Assembly (NCBI GenBank): GCA_029263035.1
Contig: JAJCYF010000059.1
Location: 1-8,174, forward strand
DNA length: 8,174 bases
Source of the DNA: Actinomycetes bacterium
GTDB taxonomy: Bacteria > Actinomycetota > CADDZG01 > JAHWKV01
Direction of reading: 5' to 3'
Shown here: positions 1 to 6,307 of the stretch, in pieces
Position numbering within the stretch: position 1 is the first letter of the stretch
How the letters are laid out: each line of letters begins with the position of its first letter
The notes under the pieces: model-generated
Database searches by the model: none
What the model was told of the DNA's origin: nothing
Seen by the model: the letters and a program-made list of their open reading frames with translations, nothing else
Made by a program: the position numbers and the translations under genes

Positions 1-1131
1 CTTCACCCGGGGGACCCGGGGCATCTTCATTAGCTGAGTCAGGAACCGGTCGGCCTGGCCGGGCGGCACCAGGATGGCGCCCTGGCGGCGGAGAAGGGGG
101 ACCCAGCTGAAGGAGCCGAAGTCCTCGAACCCGGCCACCACGCCGTCCGGGCCGATGACAAAACCACCGGGCAGGAGCAGGGCCGGCTCGGTCAGCGGCA
201 TTGTCTCTTCCCCGCGGCGCAGGCTGCCCTGGACCCGGAAGGCATCCTTCTCGGTTCCGCCCTTCATCTCGATCCACAGCTCCCACGGCGGGCCTTCGTC
301 CAGGCTCAGCGTCACCGGCTCATCCGCCAGGACGGTGAGCAGCCCGCCCCGGCCGGTACGGCAGATGAGCGGTACCACCACGTCGGTCATGGAGGCCGGG
401 ATGGTGACGCCGGTCCCCGGGATCGACCGGTCCCGGCTGTACCCGTAGTAGCCGTGGCTGCTGGACCACGGGTCCGCAGTGCCCAGGACCATCGACAGGA
501 TCTGGCGGTCCTGAACGCCCTTGAGGGCGGCGATCTTGCCGGCGGCGATGGAGAACGGCTTGGGGTTGGACCAGGACCCATCCTTGCGGACCTCCCGGTA
601 GACGATGTTGAGGGTCAGCTGGTTGGCGATCACCGTGCTGTTCACGTCGATCAGGTACCGGATCTCCCGCTCTTTGGTCACCTTTGCGGTGGTGAGGCGA
701 TCCTGCGCCGCCTGGATCGCCCGGAGCTGGGAAACCCAGGCGTCGTAGCGGGGAGAGGGGGGCGTTTCCCGGCGGAACGCCTCCAGGGTGCGGGCCAGGT
801 CGTCGTCGCCCAGCTCCAGTTCGCCCAGATCGTCGGTGTCCAGGGCGGTCTCGGCCGACAGGTAACCGGCAGCGTCGGCGGCCAGGAAGGCAGCCCACAG
901 GTGTTTGCAAATCCCGGCGTCGCCGGCAAAGTACGGACAGCCGCACTCCACCCGCAACTCGCCGTCCTCGTTGGCGATGTCGACCGGGTACATCCGGCTG
1001 CCCATCACGTAGGCTCGGACCTCCAGGTCATTGGCCCGGTACATGTGGACCGCGCCCCGGTGGTAAAGCTCTCGGCCCCGGTCCCGGATGGCCGACGGGA
1101 CGATGGCCCCGAGTTGGTCGGTCAGCCCCAT
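1..1131 (-). CDS. SWIM zinc-finger protein, probable N-terminal part of a SNF2-family helicase (runs off the left edge)
   Basis: I translated the minus strand from the ATG at 1131 and found 377 uninterrupted codons to the window edge, so the C-terminus is missing. Residues 63-77 form a SWIM zinc-binding motif (C63-x-C65, nine residues, C75-x-H77), preceded by a short domain (RGRELYHRGAV) typical of SWIM proteins. SWIM modules bind zinc and are linked to nucleic-acid or protein binding. The region after the finger is acidic at about 98-113. It then resembles, by general pattern, the long N-terminal region of bacterial SWIM-SNF2 ATPases, for example DRQILSMVLG near 208-217 and LLLPGGFVIGPDGVVAGFED near 318-337. 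The SNF2 assignment is inference because no ATPase motif lies in the window. The ATG has a weak GGA about 6-8 bases upstream. The gene is divergent from ctaE. Overlapping plus-strand frames here are proline- and glycine-rich shadows. Confidence 0.82.
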   Translation of the reverse strand, partial: MGLTDQLGAIVPSAIRDRGRELYHRGAVHMYRANDLEVRAYVMGSRMYPVDIANEDGELRVECGCPYFAGDAGICKHLWAAFLAADAAGYLSAETALDTDDLGELELGDDDLARTLEAFRRETPPSPRYDAWVSQLRAIQAAQDRLTTAKVTKEREIRYLIDVNSTVIANQLTLNIVYREVRKDGSWSNPKPFSIAAGKIAALKGVQDRQILSMVLGTADPWSSSHGYYGYSRDRSIPGTGVTIPASMTDVVVPLICRTGRGGLLTVLADEPVTLSLDEGPPWELWIEMKGGTEKDAFRVQGSLRRGEETMPLTEPALLLPGGFVIGPDGVVAGFEDFGSFSWVPLLRRQGAILVPPGQADRFLTQLMKMPRVPRVK

Positions 1132-1239
1132 TTGATTCCAAAGTCGATTGTGCGCATCCGGACAGCCTAAACGGTGATGCCCTGCCGCACGCTGGTACCA
1201 TCGACGTGTACAAGTTGTTGGCTCCAGGTGGTTGTCGTA

Positions 1240-1246
1240 AGAAAGG
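1240..1246 (+). promoter_or_regulatory. Candidate ribosome binding site for ctaE
   Basis: AGAAAGG is complementary to the 3' end of 16S rRNA and is the only good match before ctaE. It lies inside the frame that would be translated from the GTG at 1206, which argues against that start. It sits 16 bases before the TTG at 1263, a rather long spacing. An ATT at 1254 would have better spacing but is a very rare start codon. Confidence 0.4.
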
Positions 1247-1262
1247 GTGTCCGATTAGCGAT

Positions 1263-1832
1263 TTGAGTGCCGCTCAAGCTGTCGATCCCGTCCCCACCAG
1301 GCCCAGGCTGACCACGGCCGGCATGATCATCTGGCTCGGGTCGGAGGTCATGTTCTTTGCCGGGCTTTTTGCCGCCTGGTTCACCTTGAAGGCCAACACC
1401 GAGCCCTGGCCGGGCGAGGGCGTGCATCTCGACGTGCCGCTGGGCGTGATCTTCACCGGGGTCCTGGTGGCTTCCAGCTTCACCATCCACCTGGCGGAGC
1501 GTTCGGCGGTCCGCAACAACCTGGCCGGTGTGATTCGGTGGCTGGTGATCACCCTGGTCCTCGGCGGGGCGTTCATCGCCAACCAGGCGTTCGAGTGGTC
1601 CAACCTTGAGTTTGAGATGTCCGACCACGCCTTCGGCTCGCTCTTCTACCTGATGACCGGCTTCCACGGCCTGCACGTTCTGGGAGGGCTGGCGGCGATG
1701 GCTCTGCTGTTGACCTTCATGCGCCGCTCCGGCCGGGTTGAGCATGGGGCGCTGGAGTCGATCTCCTACTACTGGCACTTCGTCGACGTGGTGTGGGTGC
1801 TGCTGTTCATCACGATCTTCATCGTCGGTTGA
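1263..1832 (+). CDS. ctaE: Cytochrome c oxidase subunit III (aa3-type)
   Basis: This is subunit III of the aa3 oxidase, an integral membrane protein that flanks subunit I and supports proton uptake; it carries no metal centre. The 189-residue product has five predicted helices (about 20-40, 60-79, 90-112, 124-150, 167-187), the short form usual in actinobacteria, which lacks the first two helices of the seven-helix form. Family motifs are SEVMFFAGLF (27-36, conserved Glu28), NQAFEW (107-112), GFHGLHVLGG (133-142) and YWHFVDVVWVLLF (170-182). The start is uncertain. The frame is open back to a GTG at 1206, but 1206-1262 uses A/T-ending codons unlike the rest and contains the likely ribosome binding site, so I prefer the TTG at 1263. 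A TAnnnT hexamer at 1196-1201 could be a -10 element. The gene leads the qcr genes; subunits I and II lie elsewhere. Confidence 0.93.
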   Translation: MSAAQAVDPVPTRPRLTTAGMIIWLGSEVMFFAGLFAAWFTLKANTEPWPGEGVHLDVPLGVIFTGVLVASSFTIHLAERSAVRNNLAGVIRWLVITLVLGGAFIANQAFEWSNLEFEMSDHAFGSLFYLMTGFHGLHVLGGLAAMALLLTFMRRSGRVEHGALESISYYWHFVDVVWVLLFITIFIVG

Positions 1833-2554
1833 GGTCTCTTCGGCGGGTTACGGCGCTGGGTTTTGCCGCTGCGATCTGGATGTCCAGCCTGGCCGGTGTG
1901 GCGTCGGCGGTGACGGCCGAGGTGCAGGAGGGTGAGGCCCTATTCCAGAACGCCTGCTCCAGCTGCCACGGGCCTGATGGCCGGGGTACCGATCTGGGAC
2001 CTCCGATCCTTGATGCAGGGGCCGCAGGAGCAGACTTCATGCTGTCGACCGGCCGGATGCCGCTCGACGACCCCCACCGCCAGCCGATCCGCAAGCCGCC
2101 GGCGTTCAACTCGGAGCAGATCTCGCAAATTGCGGCGTATGTCGCCTCGCTGGGTGACGGGCCGGAGATTCCCGATGTCGACGTCGACGAAGGGGAGGTG
2201 GCACTCGGCCAGCAGCTGTACTCGGAGAACTGCGCCGCCTGCCACAGCTCGGCCGGGGCCGGGGGAGCGGTCGGGGCCGGGCTGGAGGCGCCGGCGTTGA
2301 ATCGCTCGACGCCGGTGGAGGTGGTGGAGGCGATGAGAATAGGTCCCGGCGCCATGCCGGTGTTCCAGGAGGAGACCCTCAGCAAACACGACGCGGACTC
2401 GATCGCCAGCTATCTGGTCTATCTTCGTGAGGTGCCGGATCCCGGCGGCCTGGGGATGCGCCGCATCGGTCCCATCGCCGAGGGCGCAGTGGCCTGGATC
2501 GCCGGTATCGGGCTTTTCGTGTTGATCTGCCGGTTTGTCGGAGAGAAAGAATGA
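1829..2554 (+). CDS. qcrC: Cytochrome bc1 (bcc) complex diheme cytochrome c subunit
   Basis: This membrane-anchored diheme cytochrome c replaces the cytochrome c1 plus soluble cytochrome c pair and passes electrons from the Rieske centre to the aa3 oxidase. The TTG start at 1829 overlaps the ctaE stop (TTGA) and gives a clean signal peptide (about residues 1-27, Ala-Ser-Ala cleavage site). An upstream GTG at 1793 would spoil the signal peptide and overlap ctaE by 40 bases. The 241-residue protein has two class I cytochrome c domains. Heme motif CSSCH is at 43-47 with probable axial Met77 (GRMPL), and CAACH is at 135-139 with probable axial Met176 (GAMPVF). One C-terminal helix (about 215-234) anchors it, with a short positive tail. 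It is somewhat shorter than mycobacterial QcrC (about 280). No clear ribosome binding site precedes it, so translation is probably coupled to ctaE. Confidence 0.96.
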   Translation: MRSLRRVTALGFAAAIWMSSLAGVASAVTAEVQEGEALFQNACSSCHGPDGRGTDLGPPILDAGAAGADFMLSTGRMPLDDPHRQPIRKPPAFNSEQISQIAAYVASLGDGPEIPDVDVDEGEVALGQQLYSENCAACHSSAGAGGAVGAGLEAPALNRSTPVEVVEAMRIGPGAMPVFQEETLSKHDADSIASYLVYLREVPDPGGLGMRRIGPIAEGAVAWIAGIGLFVLICRFVGEKE

Positions 2555-3393
2555 ACCAACCCAGCCAGGAGGATCGAGCCGTACGGCGGATCGCGGTGGC
2601 GTTCGGCCTCAGCACCCTGGCCGGACTGGCGCTCGCGGTGGTCTACATCCTGGGGGGCAACGTCCAGGCGGAGGGAATCCTGCTGGCGATCTCGCTGGGC
2701 GGCCTGGGCTGGGGGCTGGCCGAGTGGGCGGGCAAGCTGATGTCCAAGGGCCCCGAGGTCGGCGACTACGAGGACCCGCCCCCTCCCGGTGATGAGGAGG
2801 AGGTGGCCGAGGTCGTCGCCGAGGGCTGGGACGAGTCGTTCGGACGGCGCAAGTTCCTCCTGCGCATGATGGGCGCCGCCGCCGGGGCTATGGGGCTGGC
2901 GCTGGTCTTTCCCATCCGGTCCCTGGGACCGAGCCCCGGCACGTCGCTGCTGCGCACTGCATGGCGCACCGGGAGCCGGATGGTTCGTGAGGACGGTCAG
3001 CTGGTGAGAGCCGCCGACCTGGCGGTCGAGGGCGTCCTGACGGTCTTTCCGGAGGGCGAAACCGACCAGGCGGACTCCCAGACCGTGCTCATCCGGGTCG
3101 ACCCGGCGCTGCTTGCCTCCGACGAGGGGACCGCCGAGGGATTGATCGCCTACAGCAAGATCTGCACCCACGCCGGCTGTCCGGTGGGCCTGTACCGGGT
3201 TGCCACCCACGACCTGTTCTGCCCGTGCCACCAGTCGACGTTCGACGTCCTGGACGGGGCCAAGCCCATTGCCGGGCCGGCTACCCGTGCTCTTCCGCAG
3301 CTTCCGATCGAGGTGGACGACGAAGGTTACGTCGTCGCCACCGATGACTTTGCGGAGCCGGTCGGCCCGTCCTTTTGGAACATGGACCGATGA
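2551..3393 (+). CDS. qcrA: Cytochrome bc1 (bcc) complex Rieske iron-sulfur subunit
   Basis: This subunit takes one electron from menaquinol and hands it to the QcrC hemes. The ATG overlaps the qcrC stop (ATGA) and has a purine-rich GGAGAGAAAGA upstream. The 280-residue product shows the actinobacterial three-helix form: helices at about 14-35 and 42-63, an acidic proline-rich cytoplasmic loop (72-92), then a third helix at about 103-120. The third helix is preceded by a twin-arginine-like stretch (GRRKFLLR, 98-105). In Streptomyces the third helix of QcrA is known to be inserted by the Tat system after Sec inserts the first two; I infer the same here. The 2Fe-2S ligands are in CTHAGC (205-210: Cys205, His207) and CPCHQS (224-229: Cys224, His227). 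Cys210 and Cys226 should form the family's disulfide. It is much shorter than mycobacterial QcrA (over 400 residues), lacking most of the N-terminal extension. Confidence 0.96.
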   Translation: MNQPSQEDRAVRRIAVAFGLSTLAGLALAVVYILGGNVQAEGILLAISLGGLGWGLAEWAGKLMSKGPEVGDYEDPPPPGDEEEVAEVVAEGWDESFGRRKFLLRMMGAAAGAMGLALVFPIRSLGPSPGTSLLRTAWRTGSRMVREDGQLVRAADLAVEGVLTVFPEGETDQADSQTVLIRVDPALLASDEGTAEGLIAYSKICTHAGCPVGLYRVATHDLFCPCHQSTFDVLDGAKPIAGPATRALPQLPIEVDDEGYVVATDDFAEPVGPSFWNMDR

Positions 3394-4766
3394 TCGTTCA
3401 AAAGACGGTCCGCTTCCTGGACGAGCGCCTGCGGATCAGCGGGTTCTCGAAGAAGACGCTGCGCCGGATCTTCCCCGACCACTGGTCGTTCCTTCTGGGC
3501 GAGATCGCCCTCTACCTGTTCCTGATCCTCATCGGCACCGGCATCTTCCTGACGTTCTTCTACTCTCCCTCCGCCCGCGAGGTCATCTACTCGGGGTCGT
3601 ACGAGCCCCTTCGGGGGACGCACATGTCGCAGGCCTACGAGTCCATGCTGAACATCAGCTTTGAGGTCCGCTCCGGCCTGGTCATGCGCCAGATCCACCA
3701 CTGGGCGGCGCTGCTGTTCCTGGCGGTCCTGGTGGTACACATGCTGCGGGTGTTCTTCACCGGCGCGTTCCGCAAGCCCCGGGAGCTGAACTGGATCATC
3801 GGGCTGACCCTGCTGACCCTGGGCCTGCTCGCCGGGTTCAGCGGCTACAGCCTGCCCGACGACCTGCTTTCGGGGACCGGGTTGCGCATCGGCTACTCGG
3901 TGGCGCTGTCGATCCCGGTGGTGGGGACCTGGCTGGCGTTCCTGGTGTTCGGGGGGGAGTTCCCGTTCGGCAACATCCTGTCCCGCCTCTATGTCATCCA
4001 CATTCTCATCATCCCGGGCGCGATCGGGCTCCTGCTGGCCCTGCATCTGGCGATGGTGTGGCGGCAGAAGCACACCCAGTTTCCGGGCCCGATGCGGACG
4101 GAGCAGAAGATCGTCGGCACCCGGATGTGGCCGACCTACGCGGTCAAGGCGGGCGCCCTGTTCTTTTTGACCGGGGCGACCGTGACGCTGCTGGCCGGCC
4201 TGTTCCAGATCAACCCGGTGTGGATCTACGGCCCGTTCGACCCCGCCAAGGTGAGCGCCGGCGCCCAGCCCGACTGGTACCTTGGTTGGCTGGAGGGGGC
4301 GCTGCGGCTCATGCCGCCGTGGGAGGTGAGAGCCTTCGGCTTCACCATCCCCAACCCGTTTTTCCCCGGTCTGCTGATCCCCGGGCTGACCTTCAACATC
4401 CTGTACGCCTGGCCGTGGATTGAGGCGAAGTTCACCAAGGACAAACAGCCCCACAACCTGCTGAACCGCCCCCGGGATGTACCGGTGCGGACGGCGCTGG
4501 GCGTCGCCGGGCTGGCGTTCTACACGGTGCTGTTCGTGGCCGGGGGCAACGATGTCATCGCCGGCCTGTTCAACCTGCCGCTGGAGCGGGTGACCCAGGG
4601 CCTGCAGGTGATGGCGCTGGCCTTGCCGGTGGTGGCTGGCATCGCCACCTACAAGATCTGCAAAGAGCTGAAGGGCCGGACGCCGAAGACGGGCCACGAA
4701 CACGGGCACGTCATCGTCAGGACCGCCGAAGGCGTCTACGAGACGGTGGAGCCGGAGAAGGTCTGA
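3390..4766 (+). CDS. qcrB: Cytochrome bc1 (bcc) complex cytochrome b subunit
   Basis: This is the menaquinol-oxidising membrane core of the bcc complex, and in mycobacteria the target of Qo-site inhibitors. The ATG at 3390 overlaps the qcrA stop (ATGA); an in-frame TTG at 3375 would add only five residues. The 458-residue protein is a run of hydrophobic helices. Probable b-heme ligands are His103 and His117 (spacing 14) in the second helix and His204 and His219 (spacing 15) in the fourth; the 15-residue spacing is the b6f-like form. The Qo-site motif reads PDWY (294-297), the actinobacterial version of PEWY, followed by LGW. The N-terminal and C-terminal cytochrome b parts are fused in one chain, unlike b6f. 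The soluble C-terminal tail is short compared with mycobacterial QcrB (about 550 residues). It is the last gene of the operon. Confidence 0.97.
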   Translation: MIVQKTVRFLDERLRISGFSKKTLRRIFPDHWSFLLGEIALYLFLILIGTGIFLTFFYSPSAREVIYSGSYEPLRGTHMSQAYESMLNISFEVRSGLVMRQIHHWAALLFLAVLVVHMLRVFFTGAFRKPRELNWIIGLTLLTLGLLAGFSGYSLPDDLLSGTGLRIGYSVALSIPVVGTWLAFLVFGGEFPFGNILSRLYVIHILIIPGAIGLLLALHLAMVWRQKHTQFPGPMRTEQKIVGTRMWPTYAVKAGALFFLTGATVTLLAGLFQINPVWIYGPFDPAKVSAGAQPDWYLGWLEGALRLMPPWEVRAFGFTIPNPFFPGLLIPGLTFNILYAWPWIEAKFTKDKQPHNLLNRPRDVPVRTALGVAGLAFYTVLFVAGGNDVIAGLFNLPLERVTQGLQVMALALPVVAGIATYKICKELKGRTPKTGHEHGHVIVRTAEGVYETVEPEKV

Positions 4767-4887
4767 TCCGTCTGTTGCCGGCGGGCCGGATCAAAACTCG
4801 TACCGCAACCGGGTTTTTGAGCCGTAGTTTTCTGACACGGGTTTCGGACCCAATCAAGGCGGCCCAGTGCGACACCTCGGGCACCCG

Positions 4888-4915
4888 TCTCAAAAACCTT
4901 CGTTTGTGAGATTTT
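4888..4915 (+). terminator. Probable intrinsic terminator of the ctaE-qcrCAB operon
   Basis: A ten-pair stem with one mismatch is formed by 4888-4897 (TCTCAAAAAC) and 4902-4911 (GTTTGTGAGA), with a CTTC loop at 4898-4901. TTTT follows at 4912-4915. It lies about 120 bases past the qcrB stop and before the convergent toxin gene. The T-run is short and the stem is not GC-rich, so strength is uncertain. On the minus strand no T-run follows the stem, so it should act mainly on plus-strand transcription. Confidence 0.6.
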
Positions 4916-4943
4916 GGTCTCTGGATTTTGGCGGTGGGGATTC

Positions 4944-5291
4944 CTACAGGTCGAGATGGAGCCTCAGGGCATCGTCGACCAGTCGCATCACCTGCGGTGG
5001 GACGCTTCCCAGGACCGCTCCCACTCGTTCGACGCTGACGCTGCGAACCTGTTCCGCTTGGGCCTTGGAGTCGTTGCTGAGCCCACAGGACCGGGCTTCG
5101 AGGTGGACCTGGAACGGGTACACCCTCTTGACGTTCGAGGTGACCGGAACGACGGTGACCACACCCCGGCCTAGGCGATCCGCGGTCGCGTTAGCGGTGT
5201 CGTTGCTCACCAAAATCGCAGGCCGGCGTTTTGACGCCTCAGATCCACGGGAGGGCGCAAGGTCGACCCAGCGAATTTCACCCCGGCGCAT
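4944..5291 (-). CDS. MazF/PemK-family endoribonuclease toxin, MazF9-like
   Basis: The 115-residue product is a full-length MazF-type RNase toxin, which cleaves single-stranded RNA at short sequence motifs and is held inactive by its antitoxin. Family features are RRGEIRWVDL (2-11), GSEASKRRPAILVSND (16-31) with the presumed catalytic Arg23, and VVPVTSN (47-53) with Thr51, by alignment to the Arg/Thr pair of Bacillus MazF. There is also NDSKAQAEQVRSV (73-85) and a leucine-rich C-terminal helix. From memory, the sequence is strikingly close to Mycobacterium tuberculosis MazF9 (Rv2801c), which is reported to cut at UAC. The cleavage motif of this protein is not predictable from sequence. The ATG shares one base with the antitoxin stop (TGATG), so the two are translationally coupled. 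No residue known to be essential appears missing. Confidence 0.92.
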   Translation of the reverse strand: MRRGEIRWVDLAPSRGSEASKRRPAILVSNDTANATADRLGRGVVTVVPVTSNVKRVYPFQVHLEARSCGLSNDSKAQAEQVRSVSVERVGAVLGSVPPQVMRLVDDALRLHLDL

Positions 5292-5503
5292 CAGTGGCCC
5301 AGACCGTCTCCGCTTACTGTCTCCCAGGCATCCTCATCCCGCCACTCCTGCCAGGCTTGATCGTAGGCCGGCCCGAGGGTACTGGACTTCAGGACGGAGA
5401 TGGCCTTTTGCACCACCGCAGAACGTGATGAAAGTCCCTGGGCCCGGGCGTAGGTCTCGAGAAATTTGACGTCGTCCTCGGAGAGGCTGATGCTGAGCTT
5501 CAT
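5291..5503 (-). CDS. MazE-like ribbon-helix-helix antitoxin, MazE9-like
   Basis: This 70-residue antitoxin should bind and neutralise the adjacent MazF and repress its own promoter. Residues 1-38 read as a ribbon-helix-helix domain: a beta strand (MKLSISLSEDD) followed by two helices with RSAVVQKAISVL. The acidic, tryptophan-rich tail (about 45-70, AWQEWRDEDAWE and the GDGLGH ending) is the likely toxin-binding segment, as in mycobacterial MazE proteins. The frame stays open upstream to a TTG at 5635, but the domain begins at the ATG at 5503 and the operator-like repeats lie just in front of it, so I use this start. There is no ribosome binding site before it. A TAGCAT hexamer seven bases upstream suggests a leaderless transcript. 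Confidence 0.9.
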   Translation of the reverse strand: MKLSISLSEDDVKFLETYARAQGLSSRSAVVQKAISVLKSSTLGPAYDQAWQEWRDEDAWETVSGDGLGH

Positions 5504-5506
5504 CGG

Positions 5507-5544
5507 TGGAATGCTACCACGGTAGGAATGGCGGTAGTACCACC
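5507..5544 (-). promoter_or_regulatory. Candidate operator and promoter of the MazEF9-like module
   Basis: Directly before the antitoxin ATG lie clustered short inverted repeats. CTACC-AC-GGTAG is at 5514-5525, GGTA-G-TACC at 5533-5541, and GTGG/CCAC arms surround the first (5506-5509 and 5517-5520). The GGTAG half-site recurs at 12-base spacing (5521 and 5533). Ribbon-helix-helix repressors usually bind such short, closely spaced half-sites as stacked dimers. A TAGCAT hexamer (5516-5511 on the minus strand) overlaps the repeat and sits where a -10 element would place transcription start at the ATG. No good -35 was seen. Confidence 0.5.
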
Positions 5545-5760
5545 GGCCGCGTGGAAAGAAGCCTCGGGCGCCTGGGAGGAAGAGGAGTAAAATAATCCAG
5601 GCTGGTTTGATGAGGACAGTGCCACTCATTGGCAACCGACCACCCGTCTCCTAGGTTTGGCGGCTCGTTTGTGCTGTCGGACGTTGCCCCCGCACTTTGA
5701 GTAAGACCGCTGCACCCAGGACAGTCCCCACACGGTCCACCGGTATCCCTGACCGTCGTA

Positions 5761-6066
5761 TCAACAGCCAGTCGCTGCCTGGAGCGTCCGGCACGCCTCG
5801 GCGATCCGCGCAGGCGGCAGTGTTACCACCCTCCGGCGGAACGTCTCGCGGGGGATCGTGTGGATGTTGTCGAAGTTGACGACGCTATCGGTAGGGACTC
5901 CATCGGTCTTCGTCAATGCCAGCTCGGAAACGAGCCCCCGCCTCGTTCGGGTCAGGGCGGCGACCACAACGGAGCCGATGCGATCGGCGACCGGGTCTCG
6001 CGTGAGGATCAGCACCGGCCGGTCACCGCCCGGCGTTGCCGCGAACCAGATCTCACCGCGCTGCAT
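5761..6066 (-). CDS. MazF/PemK-family endoribonuclease toxin, MazF2-like
   Basis: This 101-residue MazF-family toxin is clearly different from its neighbour at 4944-5291. It opens with MQRGEIWFAATPGGDRPVLI (1-20), where Arg16 is the probable catalytic arginine. VVVAALTRTRRG (33-44) supplies the conserved threonine (Thr39). DSVVNFDNIHTIPR (60-73) is the conserved segment after the loop. The first loop is short, without the GSE motif seen in MazF9-like toxins. From memory it closely resembles Mycobacterium tuberculosis Rv0659c (MazF2), including the TGC ending. Its start overlaps the antitoxin end by 14 bases, a normal coupled arrangement. It should act as a sequence-specific RNase in the cytoplasm; its target is unknown. 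It appears intact. Confidence 0.9.
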   Translation of the reverse strand: MQRGEIWFAATPGGDRPVLILTRDPVADRIGSVVVAALTRTRRGLVSELALTKTDGVPTDSVVNFDNIHTIPRETFRRRVVTLPPARIAEACRTLQAATGC

Positions 6067-6307
6067 TTACGGCCCAATCCGACCAGTCCTCGGCTGGGCC
6101 CCAGTCTGAGATCTCGCCAAGCGCTCGTTCACCCTCGTCAAGCGGCGCCTCGAGCCAACGCTCTGCATCACCCTCGGAAGTCAACCGGTCGAGGTGACGG
6201 CGAAGGGCTTCGCGTAGCAGCTGGGAGCGGTCAATGCCAAGTGCCTCGGCCCACCGTTGGGCTTCATCGGCTTCGTTCGCATCAACGCGGAAACTGAGCA
6301 TTGTCAT
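6053..6307 (-). CDS. Ribbon-helix-helix antitoxin of the second MazEF module, MazE2-like
   Basis: The product is 84 residues from the ATG at 6307, or 82 from a second ATG at 6301 (MLSFRV), which is where the mycobacterial relatives begin as I remember them. MLSFRVDANEADEAQRWAEA and the following helix (RSQLLREALRRHL) make the ribbon-helix-helix DNA-binding domain. The C-terminal part is acidic and ends with SDWGPAEDWSDW, probably the toxin-binding tail; this closely matches what I recall of Mycobacterium tuberculosis Rv0660c (MazE2). Neither ATG has a ribosome binding site. The start codon lies inside a perfect inverted repeat, and a TAATGT hexamer sits six bases before the ATG at 6307, which favours that start on a leaderless mRNA. 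The LCP gene lies 80 bases upstream on the same strand. Confidence 0.9.
   Translation of the reverse strand: MTMLSFRVDANEADEAQRWAEALGIDRSQLLREALRRHLDRLTSEGDAERWLEAPLDEGERALGEISDWGPAEDWSDWAVNAAR

Noticed and set aside
454..1170. Plus-strand open frame of 238 codons
   Set aside because: It is antisense to the SWIM protein frame, which has a real zinc-finger motif and clean codons; the plus-strand product is a low-complexity shadow rich in Gly, Val and Arg.
3327..4709. Minus-strand open frame of 460 codons
   Set aside because: It is the exact antisense of cytochrome b; the product is an Arg/Gln/Gly-rich shadow with no recognisable domain.
4765..4792. GATCCG/CGGATC hairpin at the qcrB stop as a terminator
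   Set aside because: It has only six pairs around a 16-base loop and no T-run follows; the hairpin at 4888-4915 is a better candidate.
5620..5634. TGCCA-CTCAT-TGGCA inverted repeat between the two toxin-antitoxin modules
   Set aside because: Five-base arms of this kind are expected by chance, and nothing nearby gives it a role.
5504..5635. N-terminal extension of the first antitoxin with a hydrophobic stretch
   Set aside because: The frame is open, but it runs through the operator-like repeats, the ribbon-helix-helix domain starts at the downstream ATG, and known relatives begin there.
5640..5760. Possible terminator after the MazF2-like toxin or a gene remnant
   Set aside because: Only four-base stems without T-runs were found, and no frame here resembles a known protein.
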